NCBI RefSeq assembly: GCF_001647675.1
Contig: NZ_CP015595.1
Location: 186,001-250,000, forward strand
Source of the DNA: Acinetobacter sp. NCu2D-2
GTDB taxonomy: Bacteria > Pseudomonadota > Gammaproteobacteria > Pseudomonadales > Moraxellaceae
Direction: 5' to 3'
DNA length: 64,000 nucleotides
Positions 7,657 through 15,572 of the stretch are shown piece by piece. The number at the start of each line of letters is the position of its first letter. The stretch's first letter is position 1. A program made the translations under genes and the position numbers. The notes below the pieces were generated by a model. It ran no database searches, was not told where the DNA came from, and saw only the letters and a list, made by a program, of their open reading frames with translations.

Positions 7657-7668
7657 TGTTGTCGATGA

Positions 7669-8691
7669 TTAAGGTAATTCTTGCAACACAGATGCATCGA
7701 TCACGCTGTCTATATCGACTTCTTGTGCATAAATACCATTGCTCACATTGAATTTGTTAACGTGGTAGCTTGATCCATAAATCGAATCGAACCCTGTTCC
7801 TTTATTAAAGACTTTTTTGTTTGCATCTATATCAAGCAAATGTGTGCCATCAATAAACTGCATATATTTCTTCGCATCTACACCGACCCGCTTTGACATA
7901 ATACTCGCGGCTTCTTCACGAGTTGCAGGATCATTAATATATTTAACTGTTTTATCCCAGACTTGAATAATCTTTTTCCATTGCTCTTTATTCGCCTGAA
8001 GATGCGATGGGTTTACGGTTAATGTGTCATAAATCAGACCTGGTTTATCCTTCGAGGTGAAGATAATTTTAGATCCAGCAACTGATGACAATGCTTGGTT
8101 GGCCACAGGTTGCCATACTGCAATCGCATCGATATCTGCTGTAGCGAACACTTGTGGTAACTCATTGGTCATCGTATTTACAAGTTTTACATCGTTCAAA
8201 CTAATTTTGGCATCATCCAATGCAGTAGAAAGTAAAAGATGATCGACTAGGCCTTTTTCAGTGGCAATGGTTTTGCCTTTAAGATCCTCAATACGCTCAA
8301 TTCCATTTTTCGCAATAATGACATCATTTCCCGCTGAGTAATCTGTTGCCATGATCATAACCCCTTTGGTACCGCCTGATCCGGTCACGAGGTTATCACC
8401 ATTGGTTACTAAAACTGCATCAAGCTGATTTGCTGCAAAAGCTGAAAGTGAAGCTGAATAATCAAACCATTTAAACTCAGCATTGACGCCTGCTTCCTTT
8501 AACCAACCTTTATCAATAGCCACTTGCCAAGCAACAAAACCTGGCCAGTCACTATAACCAATGGTAATGACATTGGCAGCTTGAGTACTTTTCGCATTTG
8601 CAGATGGTTCAGGAATTTTAGCTGTATTATCACAGCCAACCATAAATAAACTGCCACTCACTGCAACAGCTAAAGTTAATTTTTTGATCAT
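7669..8691 (-). CDS. ABC transporter substrate-binding lipoprotein, TauA/NrtA type
   Basis: About 340 residues. The signal peptide ends in a lipobox, LFMVGC, with the acylated cysteine at position 20, so the protein is anchored to the membrane. The mature part has the two-lobe fold of the nitrate/sulfonate/taurine binding proteins (ITIGYSDWPGFVAWQVAIDKGW near the start). The ATG at 8691 overlaps the stop of the allophanate hydrolase gene (ATGA), so the two are coupled. It probably delivers substrate to the permease and ATPase encoded at 3493-5318, which lack a binding protein of their own. Putting the hydrolase and binding-protein genes in one unit suggests a nitrogen compound as cargo. Confidence 0.88.
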   Translation of the reverse strand: MIKKLTLAVAVSGSLFMVGCDNTAKIPEPSANAKSTQAANVITIGYSDWPGFVAWQVAIDKGWLKEAGVNAEFKWFDYSASLSAFAANQLDAVLVTNGDNLVTGSGGTKGVMIMATDYSAGNDVIIAKNGIERIEDLKGKTIATEKGLVDHLLLSTALDDAKISLNDVKLVNTMTNELPQVFATADIDAIAVWQPVANQALSSVAGSKIIFTSKDKPGLIYDTLTVNPSHLQANKEQWKKIIQVWDKTVKYINDPATREEAASIMSKRVGVDAKKYMQFIDGTHLLDIDANKKVFNKGTGFDSIYGSSYHVNKFNVSNGIYAQEVDIDSVIDASVLQELP

Positions 8692-10496
8692 TGCGCAACT
8701 TCCCCTATGCATTCGCATCTAAATTTTGTGTTGGATAAATTTTTTGAGTAAATATAGTCACGCCAGCCACCAAAATGACTGACATCAGTTGCATCACCTA
8801 ATGCATAGTGTTCACAAATAAACCCTTTAACCCACTGCCCATCTATCAGTTTTAGATTTCCAATCCCTAAAGGTGCAGGGACTTCCGCCACAATTTCGCC
8901 AAATCGTGCAAATGGAATTTCCCAGATTTCAACTTCAATAGAATGACCTGTTGCCCCATAACTCAAAGCTGGTTTTGCTGGGGTGGTATTTTTCAGTGCA
9001 TATAGATGGTAATTCGGGGCTGTTTTTGTTTTTTTCAGCAATGTACCACCACGCGTGGTGAGCTGAAAATTCAGCGGCATACCCGATAAATGTGCACCGA
9101 CCACAGCCAACTGAACCGTGTGTGCAGAATCAATTTTGATATTTTTCTGATAACGTTGTTGAGATGTGCCTAGAGTTAAACCCGTTGCCTGTTGCCAAAT
9201 TTGTCCGAAGTTGGCTAATGCCTGATCCATCCATGCCTGTGCAATAAAGGTCACACCAGTCGGTAAACCATCTGCACGAATTGTATTAGGTAGTGCTAAT
9301 GCCGACAAATCAGCAAAATTCACAAAGTTGGTATATGCCCCCATATGGCTATTTTTCACAATTGGGTCAGCTTCAACCTCATCAATTTTATAAATCGTCG
9401 GTGCTGTCGGTACCATCAAAGCATCAAATGGTTCTAATGCGATATTAATTTTTCGAGCCAATTGAGCACGTTCATATTCAGCTTCGATCATATCCACTGC
9501 AGTGAATTGATCGGCTTGTGCAATAATTTGTGCAATAACAGGATGTGCTTGTTCTCTTGTGACATGTTTTGCCACTGCACTGGTACGCTCAGAAACCCAA
9601 GCTTTGTTATAAAGTGCTGAGGCCAACTGATTAAAGACATCAAAATCAATCTCTTCTACGCAATATCCTAATGATTTCACACGTTCAATGGCGTGATCAA
9701 AGGCTTTTGCAGATTCTCTATCGCAATAGAATTCAAGCTGTGCAGGAATTGCAATTTTGCCTTTTGAAAATTGGCTTGGCACATTGGCTGGGTGCCGACG
9801 AGAAAATTCATCTGTTTCATCATACCCTTGCATCACTTGTGCAACCGTCCATGCATCGTCTACGGTATGTGCAAAAATTGAGATTACATCAATCGTACGA
9901 CACGCTGGCACGAGACCCGTACTCGAAAACCATCCCTTGGTTGGCTTTAGACCAACAATATTATTATGTCCTGCAGGGACACGACCAGAGCCAGCAGTGT
10001 CCGTACCTAAACTGAAAGGTACCTGTCCATTTGCCACCGCTACACTTGAGCCTGAGCTTGAACCACCGCTGATATATTCAGGATTAAAACTGTTTTTAAC
10101 TGCTCCGAATGGTGAACGTACACCGACTAAACCTGTTGCAAATTGATCGAGGTTCGTTTTACCGATCACAATTGCACCTGCTGCTTTTAATTTCGCAACT
10201 ACAGTCGCATCATTCTCGGCGATATAGCTCGCTTCTTTACAGGCTGCTGTGGTTTCAAAACCGGCAACATCTATATTGTCCTTCACTGCAAAAGGAATAC
10301 CGTATAGAGGTAAATCCGCTTTGGCTTGCAATACTAATTGATCGATTTGAGCTTTGAGCTGTGCTGCCGTAGCAATTGAGATCCAAGCATGGCCCTCATT
10401 GGTGATTTGCGCTACATATGTATATAAGTCATTCAGTTGAATACGCTGTTCTGCGTAGGCGGTTTGCCAATCTTGAATTGTCCATAATGAATTCAT
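8688..10496 (-). CDS. atzF: Allophanate hydrolase
   Basis: 602 residues, the usual length for the stand-alone enzyme. The amidase-signature domain (1-440) carries the Ser-cisSer-Lys triad region (GGSSSGSSVAVANGQVPFSLG with the lysine in AVKDN). The C-terminal domain (about 470-595) is the second domain found in AtzF-type enzymes. It hydrolyses allophanate to ammonia and CO2, the last step of urea or guanidine carboxylation. It lies in an operon after a NikR-like regulator (11 bases apart) and before the binding lipoprotein (4-base overlap). The carboxylase that makes its substrate is encoded about 5 kb away in a separate operon on the same strand. Confidence 0.93.
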   Translation of the reverse strand: MNSLWTIQDWQTAYAEQRIQLNDLYTYVAQITNEGHAWISIATAAQLKAQIDQLVLQAKADLPLYGIPFAVKDNIDVAGFETTAACKEASYIAENDATVVAKLKAAGAIVIGKTNLDQFATGLVGVRSPFGAVKNSFNPEYISGGSSSGSSVAVANGQVPFSLGTDTAGSGRVPAGHNNIVGLKPTKGWFSSTGLVPACRTIDVISIFAHTVDDAWTVAQVMQGYDETDEFSRRHPANVPSQFSKGKIAIPAQLEFYCDRESAKAFDHAIERVKSLGYCVEEIDFDVFNQLASALYNKAWVSERTSAVAKHVTREQAHPVIAQIIAQADQFTAVDMIEAEYERAQLARKINIALEPFDALMVPTAPTIYKIDEVEADPIVKNSHMGAYTNFVNFADLSALALPNTIRADGLPTGVTFIAQAWMDQALANFGQIWQQATGLTLGTSQQRYQKNIKIDSAHTVQLAVVGAHLSGMPLNFQLTTRGGTLLKKTKTAPNYHLYALKNTTPAKPALSYGATGHSIEVEIWEIPFARFGEIVAEVPAPLGIGNLKLIDGQWVKGFICEHYALGDATDVSHFGGWRDYIYSKNLSNTKFRCECIGEVAQ

Positions 10497-10507
10497 GGCG
10501 AAACTCC

Positions 10508-10948
10508 TTATTCTGTTTCATTTTGAGGAATGGGAGGCATGACGGCATCCATCATTTCAAGATGCCCTTTAATCACCCCTTTTAAGGCAATAAATTTCTG
10601 GCTAATTTTGACAAGATCACTACTCTTGCCTTGTAAAAGCATGACTTCCAAAACTTTTTGGTCATCGAGTTGGATATGATGTGAGCTGATGACTTGGGTA
10701 AGATATTGCTGTTGAAGTTCAAACAATTGGCTCCGGCAGGTTTTTGAACTTACGTCGTACAATAATGTAAATGTCCCGACCATGACCTCATTATGCTCAG
10801 CATGATCTGCGATAAGATGTTGATTAATCATGTCTACAATCGCTTGTGAGCGACTTTCGTAATGCTGATTCACAATTTTTTCATCGAGCGCATTTAAGGT
10901 TTTTTCTGGAACAGTGACACTGATTCGTGCCAATTTAGCTTTCGGCAC
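10508..10948 (-). CDS. NikR-like ribbon-helix-helix metal-responsive regulator
   Basis: 146 residues. The N-terminal ribbon-helix-helix (ARISVTVPEKTLNALDEKI...SRSQAIVDMI, residues 7-45) is typical of CopG/NikR. The C-terminal ACT-like part (55-135) has the NikR layout, including the HH pair near position 95 and the final beta strand. NikR proteins are tetramers that repress transcription when nickel is bound. Here the gene precedes allophanate hydrolase, so it probably controls this operon. The ligand could be nickel (urease or guanidine-hydrolase balance) or something else. It starts with GTG and AAGGA is upstream. A 37-residue ORF ends 5 bases before it. Confidence 0.75.
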   Translation of the reverse strand: MPKAKLARISVTVPEKTLNALDEKIVNQHYESRSQAIVDMINQHLIADHAEHNEVMVGTFTLLYDVSSKTCRSQLFELQQQYLTQVISSHHIQLDDQKVLEVMLLQGKSSDLVKISQKFIALKGVIKGHLEMMDAVMPPIPQNETE

Positions 10949-10953
10949 GGGGC

Positions 10954-11067
10954 TTATTCCTTAATTTTTTGAAGTTGTTGAAGATGAAATCCAGCGCGTG
11001 CTGTAAAAATTTCGGCTAACACACGTAGCCATGGATGCTTGGTTTTTTTTGCTTTTGATAAATCCAT
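10954..11067 (-). CDS. Small 37-residue ORF leading the NikR-like/allophanate hydrolase operon
   Basis: The ATG at 11067 has an AGGAG ribosome site with a 6-base gap, and the stop is 5 bases before the NikR-like GTG start, so the two are likely coupled. The peptide is basic (MDLSKAKKTKHPWLRVLAEI at the start, QQLQKIKE at the end) and has no membrane segment. I do not recognise it. It may be a real small protein, a leader peptide, or a degraded gene. Good ribosome site, tight spacing and the upstream sigma-54 promoter favour real translation. Confidence 0.6.
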   Translation of the reverse strand: MDLSKAKKTKHPWLRVLAEIFTARAGFHLQQLQKIKE

Positions 11068-11085
11068 GTGCATCTCCTGTCTTTA

Positions 11086-11113
11086 GTATTACAAATAAAA
11101 TATTTCGTATTAC
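11086..11113. promoter_or_regulatory. Candidate operator of the NikR-like regulator
   Basis: Two copies of GTATTAC (11086-11092 and 11107-11113) lie 21 bases apart, two turns of the helix, around the predicted transcription start. Ribbon-helix-helix tetramers such as NikR bind two half-sites at this kind of distance. The halves here are direct rather than inverted, so the assignment is tentative. Confidence 0.4.
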
Positions 11114-11118
11114 TAAAA

Positions 11119-11135
11119 TGCAGAAAGCGTGCCAA
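11119..11135 (-). promoter_or_regulatory. Sigma-54 promoter of the small ORF / NikR-like / atzF operon
   Basis: On the minus strand TTGGCACGCTTTCTGCA matches the -24 (TGGCAC) and -12 (TGC) elements with correct 10-base spacing. The start should be near 11107, about 40 bases before the small ORF. It is the closest of the three matches to the -24 consensus. Confidence 0.78.
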
Positions 11136-11293
11136 AACAGGTAAACGACTGTTATATAAATATTTTCATTAAAATTTAAGTTTTAATCGCTATTTTGGGG
11201 ATGTAGCAATTCAATACGATTTACTGAAATGGTGCTGAACGTATTTTTTTTGCACTAAGTTGGTTATAGATGCTGGGGGATTATTTAGATCAT

Positions 11294-11321
11294 AAAAAAG
11301 ACCGCATCTAGCGGTCTTTTT
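11294..11321. terminator. Terminator after the relE-type gene
   Basis: The stem GACCGC/GCGGTC with an ATCTA loop is flanked by A and T runs. On the minus strand it ends the toxin transcript right at its stop codon and separates it from the NikR-like operon. Confidence 0.88.
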
Positions 11322-11586
11322 ACATCTTTTTATAAATCGTATCTCTACGATCCACGTCAAGTACAAGAACGACAATTTTTGAATCAATGACTTGGTAAAC
11401 CAAACGATAGCCTGCCGATCTCAATTTCACTTTGTATAAATCGACTGAGCCACTCAGTTTGTTTTTCGGGATTTTGGGATTGCCTAAAACTGTCTCGAGC
11501 TTGCGAATAAACTGTTCCGCAATTTGCGGATTGAGTTTATCGAACTTTTTAAGCGCGGTTTTTGTGAACTCGAGCTCGTAGGTCAT
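11320..11586 (-). CDS. RelE/ParE-superfamily toxin
   Basis: 88 residues. The pattern MTYELEFTKTALKKFDKL, then KLSGSVDLYKVKLRSAGYRLVYQV and a final VLDVDRRD strand is that of RelE-type toxins, which cut mRNA in the ribosome. The basic residues of the active surface (K, R and the GYRLVY strand) are present. The gene overlaps its antitoxin gene by 38 bases, the usual tight coupling. It lies between a candidate defence gene and the NikR operon, so it may help hold this inserted block. Confidence 0.88.
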   Translation of the reverse strand: MTYELEFTKTALKKFDKLNPQIAEQFIRKLETVLGNPKIPKNKLSGSVDLYKVKLRSAGYRLVYQVIDSKIVVLVLDVDRRDTIYKKM

Positions 11587-11824
11587 TTAGGCTTACCTTT
11601 ACGGTTTCTTCTGTTTGTGCTTCTTCAGCAAGTTTAAGCAGTTCTTTGTCTTCAATTAAATCCATCAAGCGTTCATACATGTCCGCAGGAACACAATAGA
11701 ATGCTGGATTGTTACGGTTGAGGATTGCTACTGCTTCACCAAAGCCATTGTTTACGACTTCCATTGGGTTCTTCTTAAGCTCTGAAACACTTGCGACAAA
11801 ACGTGAATGAATAATATTGTTCAT
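11549..11824 (-). CDS. Antitoxin, Phd/YefM (StbD-like) type
   Basis: 91 residues from the ATG at 11824. The N-terminal fold SRFVASVSELKKNPMEVVNNGFGEAVAILNRNNPAFYCVP is the Phd/YefM DNA-binding domain. The acidic helix that follows (LIEDKELLKLAEEAQ) is the part expected to wrap the toxin. The shorter start is preferred because MNNIIHSRF is the normal opening and the preceding 12 residues of the longer frame do not fit. It represses its own operon in known cases. The C-terminal 12 residues overlap the toxin start. Confidence 0.85.
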   Translation of the reverse strand: MNNIIHSRFVASVSELKKNPMEVVNNGFGEAVAILNRNNPAFYCVPADMYERLMDLIEDKELLKLAEEAQTEETVKVSLNDLRARVHKNRA

Positions 11825-11912
11825 ATTGGTCGATTTCCTAGATATGCAAACAATAGTCAAATGATAACCAATTTAAAGATCATTTAAAAGACCTGTTATT
11901 TGGTCTTTAAAC

Positions 11913-14900
11913 TCATTCAATCGTTCTTAAATAAATTGCCCAATAGGTTCTCTCTAATATTTCTTGTATATGTTGATTTACACCTTTTATTTCACATAAG
12001 TCATTCAATCTTAAAAAATGTTGTCTCAAACCTGTGTACTCAAGATTAGATACAACAATATCTACCGCTAAATCACAATAATTGGTATCAAGCCAAGATA
12101 TTAAGACTTCAAATGCTTCAACAATACTCCATCCTTGATCAACACAATCATGAAGCCATCTATCTGACCAAATAATTTTGCCTTCTTGAAGTTCTTCACT
12201 AAGCCTTTTAGTACTTATTTTTAAGGAATATTGGCTATCATCAGCAATTAGAGGTTCTATAATTTCTTGTGCAAAATTTTTCCACCCATTTTTAATACAA
12301 ATTTGGTACAAATTCATTTTAGCTAGATCATCAAAATATTGAATATATGGCTTTATTGCTAGAATTTGTTGATCACGATAGATTCCTTTACGACCTTCAG
12401 TTTTAAAGCCCCAATGATGATTAAAGTATTTAAAAACTTCTTGTAAATTTCTCTCTTGGATTGAGTTATGCACTAACGAACATAATTTATCAGTACCAAC
12501 TAAAAGTGCTAGCTGAATAAAAATATTATATTGATTGAGCTTATCCCAATGTTTTTCTAATAAAGTTTCTGCTTTCTCTATAGAGAATTTTTCGAATATT
12601 TCAAATAGCATCCAATAATTATCATCATTGATGGTCAACATATGATCTTCAAAGATTTGTTCAAATTTGTCATGCCACATATAGCGAGTTGCTTGCCACC
12701 AATATGTGGAATCATTATTTTTAATTTTATCTATTAACTGATCGACTATACTCAAATCCCTATATGTTGCTTTTGCCATTAAAACTCTATCATATATTTC
12801 ATCTTTACTTAAAATGGTTTGAAGTGTAGGTAGATCCCCCTCACTAGGACTGCTAATCCATATAGCTAAAGCATGTTTACGAGCACAAGAATCATTTTGA
12901 TTATTTATAAATATTTCTTTAAGTCTATCCTTTGAAGGCTTAGATAATAATTGACCTTCTTTAAAAGCACGACTCACATCGTCAGCTATCTGTCCCCATG
13001 TATGAAATCCTCTTCTATCCCAATCTGCTAATTTTTTAACTTGGGCTTCTAATACATCAGGATGATCAACTAATCTCAATAAATACAAAATATAATTTTT
13101 TAAACCACTCGTCTGAGCCCAATTTAGTAAATAATGGATAGTAGACTCTGTTGGTAAATAATTTTTAAATTTAAAGTCCAAAGAGTACATTGTGAATGAA
13201 TTTTTAGGTGATCTCTGATACTGATCTTGCTCTTCTGATAAGTTATTCCAATAGTTTAAAACTGAATCTAGTAAATATACTGATTTTTCATCACAGATTC
13301 TTGATAGCACCCAAAATATAAGAAGGTAATCTTTTTCTTCATCTTTAATGTTGTCTATAGCAATCGTTACCGAATCTAAATACTCTACATCTCCAATGTA
13401 TCCTATGATTATAAATAGCGAATGAAGAGTTGAAACTTTAGTATTTTGATCTTTAAGAATTTCAAATAACTTATTTTTTAAGCCATTTTTATATTTTTTT
13501 ACTATGAAATTTATAACCAAATGAATCTGCGGATAGTTTATTTCAAAAGGGAACAATCTTATCCAATGAATACCATCACTTAAATTTCCATTTTTAAAGC
13601 CACATTCATAATACAAATCATGACGATCTTTTTTAGGATAAAGTTTAAGCAATTCTAGAATTGAGGGGTGTACCAATTCATTTAGAACCGTAAGTGATTT
13701 ATAACGTAATGTACTCTTCGATAGCTTATGATTTTCTTGATTATTTAACCAATTTGAAATAACTTTTATGCAAGTATCAATATATTTAGAATTGTCTTTG
13801 ATAGCATAATAGTAAGCATATATTCCTATTAAAAAATTATGCTGAGTAAGTAATTCAAGTCTTTCAATGTTTAATAAGGATAAATAACAGGATAGTCCCA
13901 ATGCTTCTGAGAAATAGGGATCAGTCAAAAATTCTAAATATTCATCTTTTTCTAAAAAATCCTGTATAGCTTGAGCCATGAGCAGAAATTTAATCTTGTC
14001 ATGACGAAAGATAATAATATTTTGTTCATCAAGTCTTATAATTTGTCCATCATCGAGTATATTCCGTAGATCTGACCTTTCCTCACGATCTAAAAATCCA
14101 GATAATTGAATTATATTGATTTTATCAATCTTATTTAAAACCAAATATGAAATACTTTTTGAAAGAGTTATTTCAAGATCATTACAAAATTTTTCTTTTG
14201 CATATGCAATATTTTCTAGTGTTGTTGAAATAAATTTTTCAATAATTTTATCATTTTTTTTAGTTTCCTTAAAATCAACTAAAGCCAAAAGCAAGGGATC
14301 ATTGCCAACGTTCCTTGCAATACTTTTTAATGTCAACTCATCAATATTTAGGTTTTCTGATTTACATCTTTTTTGTAATGCCTCTAATGCTTGCTCATCT
14401 GTGTAATTATCTAAATAAATATATGAAAATCCGTTTTTAGATAATTCTTCTTTGAGCTTGAGTGAAAGTATGCTTAGTTTTTGATACCAAACAGGACACA
14501 AGATATTTATTCTTTTTTCATTGCTTGCCCATGAGCTAATTTTTTCAATTAGTTGTTCGGTATTATTTATATTGTTAATATCCTCAATTAAAATGATTAA
14601 AGGGTTTTCCACAGAACATAAATCTAAAGCCTTTCTACCACATCCTTTAATTAAGCGACCTGAATATCTTTGTAGCTCTTTTTCAATAGCTTCATCTAAG
14701 TTTAAAGAATTTTGTATGTTTTCTTCCCTCAATACTAAAATCGAATGCCCTTTATCTAACTTTTTTAGAATAAAGTTCGTACAAATAGTAGTTTTACCTG
14801 AACCAGAGGTTCCAATTACTAAATTCAAATTTTGAAATTTTATGTCATCACGTTCAACGAATAAGTCTTGTTTAAAATTAAGATGTACAGTACTTAAAGT

Positions 14901-15488
14901 GCCTATTCTTAAGAGTTCTTCATGAGATAGAACAGTAGGCAAAACACCAAAATATTTATGACGAATTGTTTGACCATTCGGATCAATATCTAAAAATGAA
15001 GAAATTCTAGAGTTTGACCATATTTCTAATTCAATATCATGTTGTGAAGCAAGCTGATGTGCTTTTATACGTATTTCTTGAGGCTCAACACTATTACACA
15101 TCAAGGCTAACCTTGCTTTTAAATCAGGATTTCCTTGCCTAATTTTAACTAACTCTTTAATTGCTTTTACTAAGTCACCATCACTTCCTGTGGGTTTACT
15201 ACCTTTTTTTCTCGGTGTAACTGTGTCTAAATCTCTCAACCATTTGGTTTCTAAATCATTACGTGATGTTGTTGTATGTGCTACTGCAACAACCTTTGCT
15301 TCGCCGTTGACATAACACCAACCTACATTATCCAATGGTGCTTTAATTGTTTTACCTTGCGGATTCATACCCTGATGAGAAATACTCTTATAAATCTCAG
15401 GTTCAGCAAATCTAAGCACATCAGATGCTAATCTTTCGAATAATCCTGCATCAGTAATATTTGCTAGAGCACTATTGGTTTCATTCAT
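11913..15488 (-). CDS. Large STAND-type P-loop NTPase with nuclease-like N-terminus, candidate antiphage protein
   Basis: 1191 residues. The N-terminal 180 residues look like a restriction-endonuclease-type fold (core strands around D52 in PLDNVGW and AKVVAVAHTTTSR at 64-76), although the usual E-x-K is not clear. A P-loop NTPase follows: Walker A GTSGSGKTT (226-234) and Walker B LIILIEDI (297-304). From about 450 the protein is helical with many Leu and Trp repeats, like the sensor repeats of STAND/Avs proteins. Such proteins bind phage products and then cleave nucleic acid or otherwise stop the cell. It stands alone with its own start, at about 29% GC, in the middle of the guanidine locus, which suggests later insertion. 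The exact defence family is not known to me. Confidence 0.65.
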   Translation of the reverse strand: MNETNSALANITDAGLFERLASDVLRFAEPEIYKSISHQGMNPQGKTIKAPLDNVGWCYVNGEAKVVAVAHTTTSRNDLETKWLRDLDTVTPRKKGSKPTGSDGDLVKAIKELVKIRQGNPDLKARLALMCNSVEPQEIRIKAHQLASQHDIELEIWSNSRISSFLDIDPNGQTIRHKYFGVLPTVLSHEELLRIGTLSTVHLNFKQDLFVERDDIKFQNLNLVIGTSGSGKTTICTNFILKKLDKGHSILVLREENIQNSLNLDEAIEKELQRYSGRLIKGCGRKALDLCSVENPLIILIEDINNINNTEQLIEKISSWASNEKRINILCPVWYQKLSILSLKLKEELSKNGFSYIYLDNYTDEQALEALQKRCKSENLNIDELTLKSIARNVGNDPLLLALVDFKETKKNDKIIEKFISTTLENIAYAKEKFCNDLEITLSKSISYLVLNKIDKINIIQLSGFLDREERSDLRNILDDGQIIRLDEQNIIIFRHDKIKFLLMAQAIQDFLEKDEYLEFLTDPYFSEALGLSCYLSLLNIERLELLTQHNFLIGIYAYYYAIKDNSKYIDTCIKVISNWLNNQENHKLSKSTLRYKSLTVLNELVHPSILELLKLYPKKDRHDLYYECGFKNGNLSDGIHWIRLFPFEINYPQIHLVINFIVKKYKNGLKNKLFEILKDQNTKVSTLHSLFIIIGYIGDVEYLDSVTIAIDNIKDEEKDYLLIFWVLSRICDEKSVYLLDSVLNYWNNLSEEQDQYQRSPKNSFTMYSLDFKFKNYLPTESTIHYLLNWAQTSGLKNYILYLLRLVDHPDVLEAQVKKLADWDRRGFHTWGQIADDVSRAFKEGQLLSKPSKDRLKEIFINNQNDSCARKHALAIWISSPSEGDLPTLQTILSKDEIYDRVLMAKATYRDLSIVDQLIDKIKNNDSTYWWQATRYMWHDKFEQIFEDHMLTINDDNYWMLFEIFEKFSIEKAETLLEKHWDKLNQYNIFIQLALLVGTDKLCSLVHNSIQERNLQEVFKYFNHHWGFKTEGRKGIYRDQQILAIKPYIQYFDDLAKMNLYQICIKNGWKNFAQEIIEPLIADDSQYSLKISTKRLSEELQEGKIIWSDRWLHDCVDQGWSIVEAFEVLISWLDTNYCDLAVDIVVSNLEYTGLRQHFLRLNDLCEIKGVNQHIQEILERTYWAIYLRTIE

Positions 15489-15530
15489 AGTCTAGATTTG
15501 AATAATTCATATATTTTTCATTAGTATAAT

Positions 15531-15558
15531 AAAAAACCGCCCTTACGGACGGTCTTTT
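15531..15558. terminator. Terminator after the carboxylase operon
   Basis: The stem CCGCCC/GGACGG with loop TTAC is flanked by A6 and T6. On the minus strand it closes the DUF1989/carboxylase operon before the STAND gene. Confidence 0.85.
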
Positions 15559-15572
15559 TTATATCTATCTCA

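Noticed and set aside
9671..10357. Plus-strand frames opposite the allophanate hydrolase gene
   Set aside because: They have no known domains or ribosome sites and are shadows of a well-conserved enzyme gene on the other strand.
14116..14835. Plus-strand frames opposite the STAND gene
   Set aside because: They are low-complexity shadows (Ser/Leu/Phe rich) of the minus-strand gene.
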